DNA of 64,000 nt from Rhizobium leucaenae USDA 9039 (GTDB lineage Bacteria; Pseudomonadota; Alphaproteobacteria; Rhizobiales; Rhizobiaceae). The notes below the pieces were generated by a model. It was not told the DNA's origin. It saw nothing but the letters and a program-made list of their open reading frames with translations, and ran no database searches. The translations under genes and the position numbers were made by a program. Every line of letters starts with the position of its first letter. The first letter of the stretch is position 1. The stretch covers positions 62,001-126,000 of the forward strand of contig NZ_AUFB01000016.1 in assembly GCF_000426285.1 (NCBI RefSeq). The letters run 5' to 3'. Of this stretch, positions 1 through 8,987 are shown one piece after another.

Positions 1-507
1 GTCGGCAAGACGCAGAAGGCCGGCATGAACTGGGATGTTGCCGAACTTCCGGCCTACGCCGGCACCGAGCGCAAGAATTCGCTCGTCGGGGGCGCTTCGC
101 TCTGGGTTCTCTCCGGCAAGTCGGCTGACGAATACAAGGGCGCAGCAGCGTTCCTGAACTTCATCCACGATCCGAAGACCGCTCTCTTCTGGTCGACCAA
201 CACAGGCTACATCCCGGTCACGAAGTCCGGCTTCGATTTCATGAAGTCCTCCGGCTTCTACGACAAAGCTCCGTATAAGGGCCGCGAAGTCGCGATCGCC
301 AGCCTGACCGCTTCCGAGCCGACCCCGATCACCCGCGGCGTCCGCCTCGGCAACTTCACGCAGATTCGCGCCGAGTTCGCCAATCAGATGCAGGCCATCT
401 TCGCCAACAAGGTCAGCGTCCAGGAAGGCCTCGACAACCTCGTCAAGAACAGCAATGCTGTTCTCGACCGCTTCGAAGCAACCTACAAGGGCAAGCAACT
501 GCCGTAA
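1..507 (+). CDS. ugpB: sn-glycerol-3-phosphate ABC transporter, periplasmic substrate-binding protein, C-terminal part
   Basis: The reading frame is open from base 1, so this is the last 168 residues of a longer protein. The visible part is typical of the C-terminal lobe of family 1 extracellular solute-binding proteins (segments such as GGASLWVLSGKS and AAAFLNFIHDP). The UgpB assignment rests mainly on the next two genes, which closely match UgpA and UgpE. The protein would capture glycerol-3-phosphate or glycerophosphodiesters in the periplasm and deliver them to the UgpAE channel. A strong hairpin follows the stop codon, a usual arrangement for making more binding protein than permease. 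Confidence 0.88.
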   Translation, partial: VGKTQKAGMNWDVAELPAYAGTERKNSLVGGASLWVLSGKSADEYKGAAAFLNFIHDPKTALFWSTNTGYIPVTKSGFDFMKSSGFYDKAPYKGREVAIASLTASEPTPITRGVRLGNFTQIRAEFANQMQAIFANKVSVQEGLDNLVKNSNAVLDRFEATYKGKQLP

Positions 508-529
508 GCAACCAGCCCATCAGTAGAGG

Positions 530-557
530 ACGTCCGTCGGGAAATTCCGACGGACGT
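530..557 (+). terminator. Stem-loop between ugpB and ugpA
   Basis: A perfect 11-bp inverted repeat (ACGTCCGTCGG and its complement) encloses the 6-base loop GAAATT, 22 bases after the ugpB stop. No T-run follows, so it is more likely an mRNA-stabilising or partial attenuation hairpin than a full terminator. Such hairpins after binding-protein genes commonly set the ratio of binding protein to permease. Confidence 0.6.
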
Positions 558-704
558 TCGCTATGACCGCAAATGGTACCAGAGTATCCTGCTTTCAGTT
601 GGTTTCATCTGAAACGGATAAGATGTTCTCGATTCGAACGGGTGAGCGTCCTCTGTGCGTTCAGATGGCCGCACGGCGCTCCGGGTTCCAAGCCGGAAGA
701 AGCA

Positions 705-1589
705 ATGGAAAAGCGTACGACTTTCAGCAAGTGGAGCGTCGGCATCCTGTTCGCAGTGCCGCAACTCCTCCTCATCTTCACCTTCTTCTATTGGCCCGCC
801 GGCCAGGCGATCTTTTGGTCGCTGACGCTGCAGCAACCCTGGGGCGGCGGCAATATCTGGGTCGGGCTCGACAACTTCAGATCGATTCTTGCCAGTGCCG
901 ATTACTGGAACTCGGTGACGATCAGCATCATCTTCGCAGCGATCAGCACCAGCATTGCCATGGGCGTCGCGCTGATACTGGCCGCTCTCACGGATCGGCA
1001 GCTCCGCGGTTCGAAGTTCTATAGCGTCGTGCTCATCTGGCCTTACGGCATTGCGGCGCCTGCTTCGGCAATGGCCTTCCGTTTCATCCTGGCCCCCGAA
1101 GCCGGGTTCATGTCCATCGTCAACCACTATTGGCCGGGCCTATGGGATCCGGGCCTCGACGGCACCGCCGCTATGGCCACCATCATCGCCGCCTTCTCGT
1201 GGAAATATATCGGCTACAGCTTCATCTTCTTTCTTGCCGCCTTCCAGGCCATTCCGCGTTCATTGATCGAAGCAGCGGCAATGGACGGCTCGGGCGTGAT
1301 CCGGCGCTTCTGGGACATTCAGTTCCCGCTGATCACGCCGACAATCTTCTTCCTGCTGGTGATCAACATCACCGAAAGCTTCCAGGATTCGTTCGGGATC
1401 GTCGACATCATGACCGCAGGTGGCCCACACAACTCAACCAATCTCATGGTCTACAAGATCTATTCTGATGGTTTCAAAGGACTCGATTTTTCCGGCGCGG
1501 CGGCACAAAGTATCATTCTGATGCTGCTGATCATCGTGCTCACCATCTTCCAGTTCCGCTTCATCGAGCGGCGCGTGCATTACCGTTGA
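705..1589 (+). CDS. ugpA: sn-glycerol-3-phosphate ABC transporter permease UgpA
   Basis: A 294-residue inner-membrane permease, the usual UgpA length. It has about six hydrophobic segments and the EAA coupling loop (IEAAAMDGSGVIRRF, about residues 190-204) that contacts the ATPase. It resembles Escherichia coli UgpA over its length, for example IPRSLIEAAA and the end FRFIERRVHYR. An upstream in-frame extension to 573 exists, but the ATG at 705 has a GGAAGAAG ribosome-binding site and gives the family N-terminus. It forms the channel with UgpE, whose gene starts 7 bases after this stop. Confidence 0.93.
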   Translation: MEKRTTFSKWSVGILFAVPQLLLIFTFFYWPAGQAIFWSLTLQQPWGGGNIWVGLDNFRSILASADYWNSVTISIIFAAISTSIAMGVALILAALTDRQLRGSKFYSVVLIWPYGIAAPASAMAFRFILAPEAGFMSIVNHYWPGLWDPGLDGTAAMATIIAAFSWKYIGYSFIFFLAAFQAIPRSLIEAAAMDGSGVIRRFWDIQFPLITPTIFFLLVINITESFQDSFGIVDIMTAGGPHNSTNLMVYKIYSDGFKGLDFSGAAAQSIILMLLIIVLTIFQFRFIERRVHYR

Positions 1590-1596
1590 GGCTGAC

Positions 1597-2511
1597 ATGG
1601 TCGAGCGCACACCCATCCTTAATTTCTTCACCCATCTGATCCTATTCATCGGCTTCGTAATGGCAGTGGGACCGATAACCATCGTGGCGATCGCCGCATC
1701 CCATAATCTGGCCGAGGTCAATCAGGTACCGATGTCTCTGATCCCCGGCACCGATTTCTGGGTCAATCTCAAGACGGCGTGGACCACGGCCGATCTCGGG
1801 CCCAAACTGCTGAACAGCCTGATCTTCGCGGGCGGCGTGGCGGCGGGCAAGGTGATCATTTCAGCGCTTACCGCCTTTTCGCTTGTCTATTTTCGTTATC
1901 CGGGCCGCCATTTCATCTTCTGGCTGGTCTTCATAACGCTGATGCTGCCGCTTGAAGTACGTATCGTGCCGACCTATGCGGTCATCGCAAACGTCCTGTC
2001 TCCCTATCAGGGCATGCTCGATATCACCGGCCTTACCTGGCTCATCGAGAAGGTTACAGGCATTCAGGTCTCGCTGAACCTCGGGCTGCTCAATTCCTAT
2101 CCCGGCCTGATCCTGCCGCTGGTCGCCACGGCGACCGGCACTTTCCTCTACCGTCAATTCTTCCTGACAATCCCCGACGAGCTGACGGAGGCCGCGCGTA
2201 TGGACGGCGCTGGATCGCTACGCTTCTTCTTCGACATCCTGTTGCCGCTGTCGCGCACCAATATGGCGGCGCTCGGCACCATCATGTTCCTATGGGCCTG
2301 GAACCAATATCTGTGGCCGCTGCTCATCACCACCGATCCGTCGCATGCGACCGCAGTGACCGAACTCAAGCAGCTCATCCCGAATGTCGGCGGCCTTCCC
2401 GAGTGGCACATCGCCATGGCCGGCACGCTGATCGTCATGATCCCGCCGCTCCTCGTCGTCGTCCTGATGCAGCGCTGGTTCGTTCGCGGTCTCATCGCCA
2501 CCGAGAAGTGA
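1597..2511 (+). CDS. ugpE: sn-glycerol-3-phosphate ABC transporter permease UgpE
   Basis: A 304-residue second permease subunit. It carries the EAA loop (TEAARMDGAGSLRFFFDI) and the strongly UgpE-like stretches RQFFLTIPDEL and WNQYLWPLLI. It is longer than the roughly 281-residue E. coli protein. Part of the difference is an insertion of about 20 residues (around DITGLTWLIEKVTGIQ) before the segment LGLLNSYPGLILPL. It is coupled to ugpA by a 7-base gap. No ugpC follows on this strand; the ATPase gene is convergent. Confidence 0.93.
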   Translation: MVERTPILNFFTHLILFIGFVMAVGPITIVAIAASHNLAEVNQVPMSLIPGTDFWVNLKTAWTTADLGPKLLNSLIFAGGVAAGKVIISALTAFSLVYFRYPGRHFIFWLVFITLMLPLEVRIVPTYAVIANVLSPYQGMLDITGLTWLIEKVTGIQVSLNLGLLNSYPGLILPLVATATGTFLYRQFFLTIPDELTEAARMDGAGSLRFFFDILLPLSRTNMAALGTIMFLWAWNQYLWPLLITTDPSHATAVTELKQLIPNVGGLPEWHIAMAGTLIVMIPPLLVVVLMQRWFVRGLIATEK

Positions 2512-2674
2512 TCGGATTGTTTGCCGCGCTTCCTTTGAGAAGGCGGCGACTTACAGCAGCCCGACTATCGTCGAGAGCGCCGTGTGTTCATCTGAACGCA
2601 CGGTGCTTTCATTTTTGAATCCAGACGTATTGTCCGCTTGGATGACTTAATCTGAAAACAAGATTGCTCCGGGC

Positions 2675-2710
2675 AATAAAAAGCCCGGAAATCGGTAGGG
2701 ATTTCCGGGC
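2675..2710 (-). terminator. Intrinsic terminator of ugpC, between convergent ugpE and ugpC
   Basis: A perfect 10-bp stem (GCCCGGAAAT and its complement, 2683-2692 and 2701-2710) with an 8-base loop. On the minus strand it is followed by TTTTTATT (complement of 2675-2682), giving a good intrinsic terminator 28 bases past the ugpC stop. It may also stop ugpBAE transcripts from the other side. Confidence 0.8.
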
Positions 2711-2738
2711 GTTGCTGCTGAAAATTGATGTTTGAAAA

Positions 2739-3851
2739 TTAGTTTGCCGCGACCTTGAGAGGCGTAACCGAGGCAATAGTATCGAGCCGCAGGCCGGTGT
2801 CCTGGGCGAAGAGATGCGTATGCTGTTGGGCGATCTCCAGGCCGACGGCATCACCCGTCTGTCCCGTGGTATGGTCGGCCACGGCAATGGCGAAGCTGGA
2901 GCCGTTAATGTCGCAGTGGATGACGCGGCCGGCGCCGAGTTCTTCGACGAAATCCACGGTGGCAGGAACGGCGCCCGGCGTGCCGGCCGGCACGAGACGC
3001 GCATGTTCCGGGCGGATGCCGAGCGTGACCGGCAGGCCGGCATGACGCTTGCCGATGTTCGCGTCGACGGCGATCGGCAGGCCATCAAAGATAAACTGCT
3101 CGCCATTCGCCGAGAAGGAACCTTCGAGGAAATTCATTGCCGGCGAACCGATGAAGGAACCGACGAAACGGGTGCGCGGCGCGTTATAGACCTCGAGCGG
3201 CGTGCCGACCTGCACGACATTGCCCTTGTACATAACCACCAGCTTGTCGGCGAGCGTCATGGCCTCGACCTGATCGTGAGTGACGAAAACCGAGGTGGCC
3301 GACAGGCGCTTGTGCAGGCGGCGGATTTCGACGCGCATCTGGACCCGCAGCTTGGCATCGAGGTTGGAGAGCGGTTCGTCGAAGAGGAAGACCTTCGGTT
3401 CTCGGATGATGGCGCGGCCCATGGCGACACGCTGACGCTGGCCGCCCGAAAGCTCGGACGGCTTACGGGCGAGGAAGTCCTCCAGGCCAACGATGCGCGC
3501 CGTTTCCCTGATGCGACGTTCACGTTCCTCGCGCGGCACGCCGGCCACTTTCAACGCGTAGCCCATATTGGCGGCGACATCCATGTGCGGATAAAGCGCG
3601 TAGTTCTGGAAGACCATGGCGCAGCCGCGTTCGCGCGGCTCGAGCTGATTGACGACCTTGCCGTCGATGATGATCTCGCCCGAGGTAATATCCTCGAGAC
3701 CGGCGATCATGCGCATCAGGGTGGACTTGCCGCATCCGGAAGGGCCAAGGATGACGACGAACTCTCCGGAACGGAAGGTCAGATCGACGCCATGCACGAC
3801 CTGATTGCGTCCATAGGCCTTGCGAACTTGCTCGATCCGGATCTCTGCCAT
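2739..3851 (-). CDS. ugpC: sn-glycerol-3-phosphate ABC transporter ATP-binding protein UgpC
   Basis: A 370-residue ATPase of the MalK/UgpC (CUT1) family. Walker [10 protein letters not shown] is at 36-44, the Q-loop near 82, signature LSGGQ at 134-138, Walker B FLFDEP at 155-160 and the switch His at 192. A C-terminal TOBE-type domain follows from about 240. It powers the UgpAE channel from the cytoplasmic face. It lies convergent to ugpBAE rather than last in that operon, so it needs its own promoter. MalK-type ATPases can serve several sugar permeases, so a shared role is possible. Confidence 0.88.
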   Translation of the reverse strand: MAEIRIEQVRKAYGRNQVVHGVDLTFRSGEFVVILGPSGCGKSTLMRMIAGLEDITSGEIIIDGKVVNQLEPRERGCAMVFQNYALYPHMDVAANMGYALKVAGVPREERERRIRETARIVGLEDFLARKPSELSGGQRQRVAMGRAIIREPKVFLFDEPLSNLDAKLRVQMRVEIRRLHKRLSATSVFVTHDQVEAMTLADKLVVMYKGNVVQVGTPLEVYNAPRTRFVGSFIGSPAMNFLEGSFSANGEQFIFDGLPIAVDANIGKRHAGLPVTLGIRPEHARLVPAGTPGAVPATVDFVEELGAGRVIHCDINGSSFAIAVADHTTGQTGDAVGLEIAQQHTHLFAQDTGLRLDTIASVTPLKVAAN

Positions 3852-3984
3852 CTTGCGCTTTCCTGCCTGTCAATTCTGGGCCTGTCAGTTCGCTGGACTG
3901 CTAGCGAACTTGCATTACAAATAGGTGACAAGGCCCGGCGAATTGTGCAGCGCACAAGCTTTTCGGCAAGTGGACGCTTCGCGA

Positions 3985-4815
3985 CTATTCCGCCGGATGC
4001 GGATTGGGATGATGGCCGGCGGCTCGCGACGGGCGACGGCCATCGATGATACGCCGGATGATCCGAAAATAAAGGCTATAGGGCAGGAAGTTCAGCAATT
4101 TTGCCCGGTAGGTAAAGCTCTTGGGAAAGGTGATTTCGAAAGCCGGCGATTTCAAACCGGCGGCGATCGCCTTCGCCGCATCTTCGGCGGATATCAGCCC
4201 CGGCATCGAAAACTTGTTTTTGCCGGTCAGCGCCGTATCGACGAAGCCCGGTGTGACGAGCTGTATATGAATGCCCATGCGGTCAAGTTCGAAATTCAGG
4301 CTTTCGGCCATGTTGATCAGCGCGGCCTTGGTCGCCCCATAGGCTGCGCCCGCGGGAACCCCGCCATAGCCAGCGGCCGAAGAGACGATGGCGATCTGCC
4401 CGTATCCCCTAGCCCTCATGTGGCGCACCGCCGGCACCAGGCAATTGACGACGCCGTGGAGATTGACGGCAAAGCTGCGGTCGAAAACATCATGGTTCAG
4501 ATCCTCGCCTCGCGCCGGCAGGTATATGCCGGCATTGAGAACCACCAGCGCCAGACCGCCGTGTTGATATTCGATCGCCGCGACCGTGTGCTCCATATCC
4601 TCGGCATTAGTGACATCGCCGTCGAGTACGATGATGCTGCCGGGCAGCCCCTGCGCTTCCGCCTGCAACTCCAGCAGCTTGTCGTGGCGGCGGGCGGTGA
4701 CGGCAACCTTGTAACCCTCGCCCGCAAGCTTCAAAGCCAGCGCCCGGCCAATCCCGGAGCTGGCGCCTGTGATCCAGATCGCTCCATGTTCAGGACGGGC
4801 AATGAATGGGCGCAT
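3985..4815 (-). CDS. SDR family NAD(P)-dependent oxidoreductase
   Basis: A 276-residue classical short-chain dehydrogenase. The dinucleotide-binding motif TGASSGIG is at 16-23, the NAG motif at 94-96, and the catalytic Ser (SS, 145-146), Tyr159 and Lys163 (YGATK) are present. A longer frame to 4875 exists, but the ATG at 4815 has AAGGAGAA a few bases upstream and starts just before the first beta strand. The basic, aromatic C-terminal tail after residue 230 could associate with membrane. The substrate cannot be told from sequence. The gene stands alone. Confidence 0.85.
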   Translation of the reverse strand: MRPFIARPEHGAIWITGASSGIGRALALKLAGEGYKVAVTARRHDKLLELQAEAQGLPGSIIVLDGDVTNAEDMEHTVAAIEYQHGGLALVVLNAGIYLPARGEDLNHDVFDRSFAVNLHGVVNCLVPAVRHMRARGYGQIAIVSSAAGYGGVPAGAAYGATKAALINMAESLNFELDRMGIHIQLVTPGFVDTALTGKNKFSMPGLISAEDAAKAIAAGLKSPAFEITFPKSFTYRAKLLNFLPYSLYFRIIRRIIDGRRPSRAAGHHPNPHPAE

Positions 4816-5111
4816 GTTTTTTCTCCTTGGCTGGCGACCTGCCCAACGCAGCCTTCGGGCGATCTTCCTCAGCATTTTAGAACTAGCGCATCATTGTGGC
4901 CGCTTTCGGCCAAGGTAAGGCGGCATGGTCGAAATCCGCGCAGACGAAGCGGACGAACGGGGCTTTCATCGCGCTTTGTGGATGGGTTTCATGTCCCAAG
5001 TTGAATTTTGCGGCCTGGAAGAGGAGCGTGGAACAGAATTTCTTGCCTATGCCGCCTTGTGAAGGGAAAAGACCGTTCTTACAGTAGTCTTGAACAGAAG
5101 GCAGAGATTCC

Positions 5112-6152
5112 ATGACCGTCCATCCCTCCGTCCTAGAAGCGATCGGCAACACGCCACTGATCAAACTCAAGGGTGCCTCCGAGGCGACGGGCTCGACCAT
5201 CCTTGGCAAGGCGGAGTTCCTGAACCCCGGCCAGTCGGTCAAGGATCGCGCCGCGCTCTACATCATTCGCGATGCCGAAAGGAAAGGCCTGCTGAAGCCC
5301 GGCGGCGTCATCGTCGAGGGGACTGCAGGCAATACGGGCATTGGCCTGACGGTGGTTGCCAAGGCACTCGGCTACCGCACCGTCATCGTAATTCCGGAAA
5401 CACAGAGCCAGGAAAAGAAGGACGCGCTGAGGCTGCTCGGCGCCGAGCTGGTGGAAGTGCCGGCCGTTCCCTACAAGAACCCCAACAACTACGTGAAGGT
5501 TTCCGGGCGGCTTGCCGCGGAGTTGGCGAAGACCGAGCCGAATGGTGCGATCTGGGCGAACCAGTTCGACAATGTCGCCAATAGGCAGGCGCATATCGAA
5601 ACGACGGCCAAGGAAATCTGGGCCGACACCAACGGCAAGATCGACGGCTTTATCTGCTCGGTCGGTTCCGGCGGCACGCTGGCGGGTGTCGCCATGGGCC
5701 TGCACGGCTTCAACAAGGACATCAAGATCGGCATTGCCGATCCTGAGGGGGCCGCGCTTTACGAATTCTACAAGAACGGCGAGCTGAAATCCTCCGGCTC
5801 TTCGATCACCGAAGGGATCGGCCAAGGCCGCGTGACGGCGAATCTCGAAGGTTTCAAGCCCGATTTCGCCTATCAGATCACCGATGCCGAAGCCCTGCCC
5901 TATGTCTTCGACCTGGTCGAACACGAAGGTCTCTGCCTCGGCGGCTCGACGGCCATCAATATTGCCGGAGCCGTGCGCCTTGCCAAGGATCTCGGCCCCG
6001 GCCATACGATCGTGACCATCCTCTGCGACTATGGCAATCGCTATCAGTCCAAGCTTTTCAATCCGGATTTCCTAAGGTCGAAGGGTCTGCCGCTACCGGC
6101 ATATCTGACGACCACGTCCGATATTCCTATTCCTTACGAAAACCTGGCGTGA
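5112..6152 (+). CDS. cysK: Cysteine synthase A (O-acetylserine sulfhydrylase)
   Basis: A 346-residue fold-type II PLP enzyme that makes cysteine from O-acetylserine and sulfide. The PLP lysine is in the motif SVKDRAA (Lys44), and the phosphate-binding and substrate loop is EGTAGNTGIG (about 109-118). The N-terminal IGNTPLIKL is diagnostic. It is about 25 residues longer than E. coli CysK. A tract of about 300 bases without a recognisable gene precedes it. It is followed after 3 bases by an alanyl-tRNA editing gene and then a sulfurtransferase, making a small sulfur and amino-acid cluster. Confidence 0.88.
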   Translation: MTVHPSVLEAIGNTPLIKLKGASEATGSTILGKAEFLNPGQSVKDRAALYIIRDAERKGLLKPGGVIVEGTAGNTGIGLTVVAKALGYRTVIVIPETQSQEKKDALRLLGAELVEVPAVPYKNPNNYVKVSGRLAAELAKTEPNGAIWANQFDNVANRQAHIETTAKEIWADTNGKIDGFICSVGSGGTLAGVAMGLHGFNKDIKIGIADPEGAALYEFYKNGELKSSGSSITEGIGQGRVTANLEGFKPDFAYQITDAEALPYVFDLVEHEGLCLGGSTAINIAGAVRLAKDLGPGHTIVTILCDYGNRYQSKLFNPDFLRSKGLPLPAYLTTTSDIPIPYENLA

Positions 6153-6155
6153 TTT

Positions 6156-6893
6156 ATGTCGGTGAATGCCCTTTATCGTGACGATTTCTATCTCTCGACC
6201 GCCGAAGCTGTCGTAACCGCAATTCACGAAGATGGGGGCATCGAGCTCGATCAAACCTGCTTCTATGCCACGTCAGGCGGGCAGCCGGGCGACACAGGAT
6301 TCTTCGAGCGTGCCGACGGTTCGAAAATTGCGCTTGGCCAGACCAGGCATGGGGCGACAAAGGATATCATCATCCATGTGCCGCAGCAGGGTGAAGCATC
6401 GCCCGCCATCGGCGAGAAGCTGGTGATGCATGTGGACTGGCCGCGTCGCTACAGGCTGATGCGTATGCACACGGCTTGCCATCTGCTCTCGGTCGTCTGC
6501 CAATATCCGATCACAGGTGCTGCGGTCGGCGAGGACGAAAGCCGCGTCGATTTCGACATGAGCGAGACGATCGACAAGGACGAGGTGACGGCGAAGATGA
6601 TGGCGCTCGTCGATGAGAACCATCCGGTTTTTGTCCAATGGATCACGGATGAGGAGCTTGCAGCCAATCCGGGTATCGTCAAGTCGAAGAATGTGCGTCC
6701 GCCGATTGGACTCGGCCGCGTCAGCCTAGTCTGCATCGGCGAGAACTCCGCCATTGACAGCCAGCCTTGCGGCGGCACACATGTGTCGGAGACGCAGGAA
6801 GTCGGGGCAATCTACATCGCCAAGATCGAGAAGAAGGGCAAGGAGAACCGCCGCTTCCGCATCCGTTTCGGCACGGCCACCGACGAAGTTTGA
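6156..6893 (+). CDS. Alanyl-tRNA editing protein, AlaX type
   Basis: A 245-residue stand-alone homologue of the alanyl-tRNA synthetase editing domain, which hydrolyses Ser- or Gly-tRNA(Ala). The zinc ligands are visible: HTACH (His105 and His109) and CGGTH (Cys205 and His209). The conserved SGGQPGDTG segment is at 40-48. It begins 3 bases after the cysK stop, so the two are co-transcribed. A mischarged-tRNA proofreader beside a serine-derived cysteine enzyme is suggestive but unproven as a functional link. Confidence 0.88.
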   Translation: MSVNALYRDDFYLSTAEAVVTAIHEDGGIELDQTCFYATSGGQPGDTGFFERADGSKIALGQTRHGATKDIIIHVPQQGEASPAIGEKLVMHVDWPRRYRLMRMHTACHLLSVVCQYPITGAAVGEDESRVDFDMSETIDKDEVTAKMMALVDENHPVFVQWITDEELAANPGIVKSKNVRPPIGLGRVSLVCIGENSAIDSQPCGGTHVSETQEVGAIYIAKIEKKGKENRRFRIRFGTATDEV

Positions 6894-6946
6894 GCCGCGG
6901 TTTCCTGTAATAAATAAGGCCCGATACAAATCAGGGAGAGATTATC

Positions 6947-7804
6947 ATGACAGCGGAGAAGAGCCGTTTCGTCGTAACGGCCGATTGGCTGCAGAGGGAA
7001 TTGGGCGCCCAGGATTTGCGGATCCTCGACGCATCCTTCTATCTGCCGGCGCAAAAGCGCGATGCCGATGCCGAATATGCCAGCGGCCACATTCCCGGCG
7101 CCATCCGCTTCGATCAGGACAAGATCGCCGATCACTCCACCGGCCTGCCGCATATGGTGCCTTCGCCGGAATTCTTCGCAGCCGAGGTCGGCAAGCTCGG
7201 CATCAGCGAGACCGATCGCATCGTCATCTATGATGGCCCCGGCGTCTTCGCATCGCCGCGGGTCTGGTGGCTGTTTCATGTGGTCATGGGCGCTGCGAAT
7301 GTTTTCGTGCTCGACGGGGGCCTAGATGGCTGGAAGGCCGAGGGACGACCGCTGGAAACCACCCTGCCGGCATATGCACCTGCCACCTTCAAGCCGAATT
7401 TCAATGCAGCCCGCGTTGTCGCCTTCGATGAGATGCGCGAGATCGTCGACAGCGGCTCCTCGCAGATCGCCGATGCCCGCAGCGCCGGCCGCTTTGCCGC
7501 CACCGAGCCGGAGCCGCGCGAAGGCATGCGCTCCGGCCATATGCCGGGCGCCAAGAGCCTGCCGTCCGGCAGCTTCGCAGTGAACGGCAAATTCAAGTCC
7601 CTGCCGGAACTGCGCGAAACGATCGAGAACGCCGGTATCGATCTTGAAAAGCCTGTGGTAACCACCTGCGGCTCCGGGATCACGGCTGCCATTATCACGC
7701 TGGCGCTGGAATCGCTCGGCCACGGCGCCAACCGGCTCTATGACGGCTCATGGTCGGAATGGGGCAGCCGGCCGGATACTCCTATCGTCACCGGCAAAGA
7801 CTGA
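6947..7804 (+). CDS. sseA: 3-mercaptopyruvate sulfurtransferase (rhodanese family)
   Basis: A 285-residue protein with two rhodanese domains, an inactive N-terminal one (about 8-135) and a catalytic C-terminal one (about 155-280). The active loop CGSGITA starts at Cys241; this loop type is characteristic of mercaptopyruvate sulfurtransferase rather than thiosulfate sulfurtransferase. It transfers sulfur from 3-mercaptopyruvate to thiols or cyanide. It follows cysK and alaX on the same strand after 53 bases, with GGGAGA ahead of the ATG. Confidence 0.88.
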   Translation: MTAEKSRFVVTADWLQRELGAQDLRILDASFYLPAQKRDADAEYASGHIPGAIRFDQDKIADHSTGLPHMVPSPEFFAAEVGKLGISETDRIVIYDGPGVFASPRVWWLFHVVMGAANVFVLDGGLDGWKAEGRPLETTLPAYAPATFKPNFNAARVVAFDEMREIVDSGSSQIADARSAGRFAATEPEPREGMRSGHMPGAKSLPSGSFAVNGKFKSLPELRETIENAGIDLEKPVVTTCGSGITAAIITLALESLGHGANRLYDGSWSEWGSRPDTPIVTGKD

Positions 7805-7818
7805 GCGGCACCGTTCCC

Positions 7819-8376
7819 GTGAAAACCCCATCGTCGCTCAAAGTCCATATCACCCGGCTGGAAATGACCGCGCCGCCCAAGGCGAGCCTGCCTGTGCCCG
7901 TCAACATCCAGACGGCGATCATGCGCTCGCCGGGCATTCCCCTGCCCTTCTACCGCTATCTCTATCGCCAGGTCGGCGCCCGCTGGCATTGGGTCGATCG
8001 GCTTCGTATGCATGACGAGGAACTGACGGCCGTTCTGCACGACCAGCGCAACGACATCAGCGTGCTCTATGTCAACGGCGCTCCGGCCGGCTTCTTCGAA
8101 TATTTCCGCGAGGATGAGGAAACGATCGAGCTCAGCCATTTCGGCCTGATCGAGCACGCTCTCGGGCTCGGCATCGGCAAATGGTTCCTGTTGCAGGCGC
8201 TCTACGCAATGTGGACGCTAAGCCCGCAACGCATCACCACGACCACCAACAATCTCGATCATCCGCGAGCGTTACAGCTCTACCAGATGTTCGGCTTCTC
8301 TCCGGTCTCAACCGGCGAAGGCATCGTCAGGCCGCTGAGCGACAAGGAATTGCTGGACTTGGCGAAGAAAAGCTAA
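7819..8376 (+). CDS. GNAT family N-acetyltransferase
   Basis: A 185-residue acetyltransferase of the GNAT fold, about 185 residues from the GTG at 7819. Beta-strand 4 and the acetyl-CoA loop are seen in HFGLIEHALGLGIGKWFL, and the C-terminal DHPRALQLYQMFGFSP is typical of the family. The start is uncertain: the frame is open from an ATG at 7750 inside sseA, and an ATG at 7864 is another option. The substrate is unknown. It sits 14 bases after sseA and is probably co-transcribed with it. Confidence 0.78.
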   Translation: MKTPSSLKVHITRLEMTAPPKASLPVPVNIQTAIMRSPGIPLPFYRYLYRQVGARWHWVDRLRMHDEELTAVLHDQRNDISVLYVNGAPAGFFEYFREDEETIELSHFGLIEHALGLGIGKWFLLQALYAMWTLSPQRITTTTNNLDHPRALQLYQMFGFSPVSTGEGIVRPLSDKELLDLAKKS

Positions 8377-8448
8377 CCGCAGGAATCGGGTGGCTTCTCC
8401 CGCCATCGCGGCGCATCACATGACAAATCGCGAAAAAGGAGATTTGTC

Positions 8449-8922
8449 ATGCCCGCCATTGCCTTTGCCGCCATGCCGACGTCAGACGCCGAAACCCTCT
8501 GGAACGGCGGCGCGGATGCCTATGATCACCAACCGGAGACAATGGTCTCGGATGGTCCCGGCCATCCCTGCCGCCATTGCCTGCGCAACATCGATGCCGG
8601 CGAAGAACTCTATGTCTTCGCCTATCGGCCGTTTCCCGAGTTGCAGCCCTATGCGGAGACCGGGCCGATTTTCCTGCACAAAGTGCCTTGCCGGCGCTAT
8701 GAAGCCGAGGAAATCCTGCCGCCGGTACTGACGACAAGCCCGGATTTCATCGTACGGGGATATGGCGAAAACAACCGCATCGTCTACGGTACCGGCGCCG
8801 TGACACCGACCGATGATATCAAAGCCTATGCCGCCGAACTCCTAAGCCGTGAAGGCATCGCCTATGTGCATGTCCGCTCGGCACGCAACAATTGCTACCA
8901 GTGCCGGATCGACCGGGCTTAG
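8449..8922 (+). CDS. DUF1203 family protein
   Basis: A 157-residue cytosolic protein of the uncharacterised DUF1203 family. The family pattern is visible: GHPCRHCLRNIDAGEELYVF near the N-terminus, then FPELQPYAETGPIFLH, and a C-terminal CYQCRIDRA. Cysteine pairs CRHC and CYQC may bind metal, but no function is established. GAAAAAGGAGA precedes the ATG. A perfect hairpin terminator follows. Confidence 0.82.
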   Translation: MPAIAFAAMPTSDAETLWNGGADAYDHQPETMVSDGPGHPCRHCLRNIDAGEELYVFAYRPFPELQPYAETGPIFLHKVPCRRYEAEEILPPVLTTSPDFIVRGYGENNRIVYGTGAVTPTDDIKAYAAELLSREGIAYVHVRSARNNCYQCRIDRA

Positions 8923-8932
8923 CTCGATAGAA

Positions 8933-8964
8933 GAAGCGCCGGCACCTCAGAATGCCGGCGCTTC
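8933..8964. terminator. Bidirectional hairpin terminator between the DUF1203 gene and ald
   Basis: A perfect 12-bp inverted repeat (GAAGCGCCGGCA and its complement) with the 8-base loop CCTCAGAA, between two convergent genes (stops at 8922 and 8988). T-runs are short on both sides. Confidence 0.7.
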
Positions 8965-8987
8965 CATTCAACGCAGCGCGATGGGAT

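Noticed and set aside
4896-5087. 63-residue plus-strand frame before cysK
   Set aside because: No ribosome-binding site or family resemblance. The region is more likely the cysK promoter and leader.
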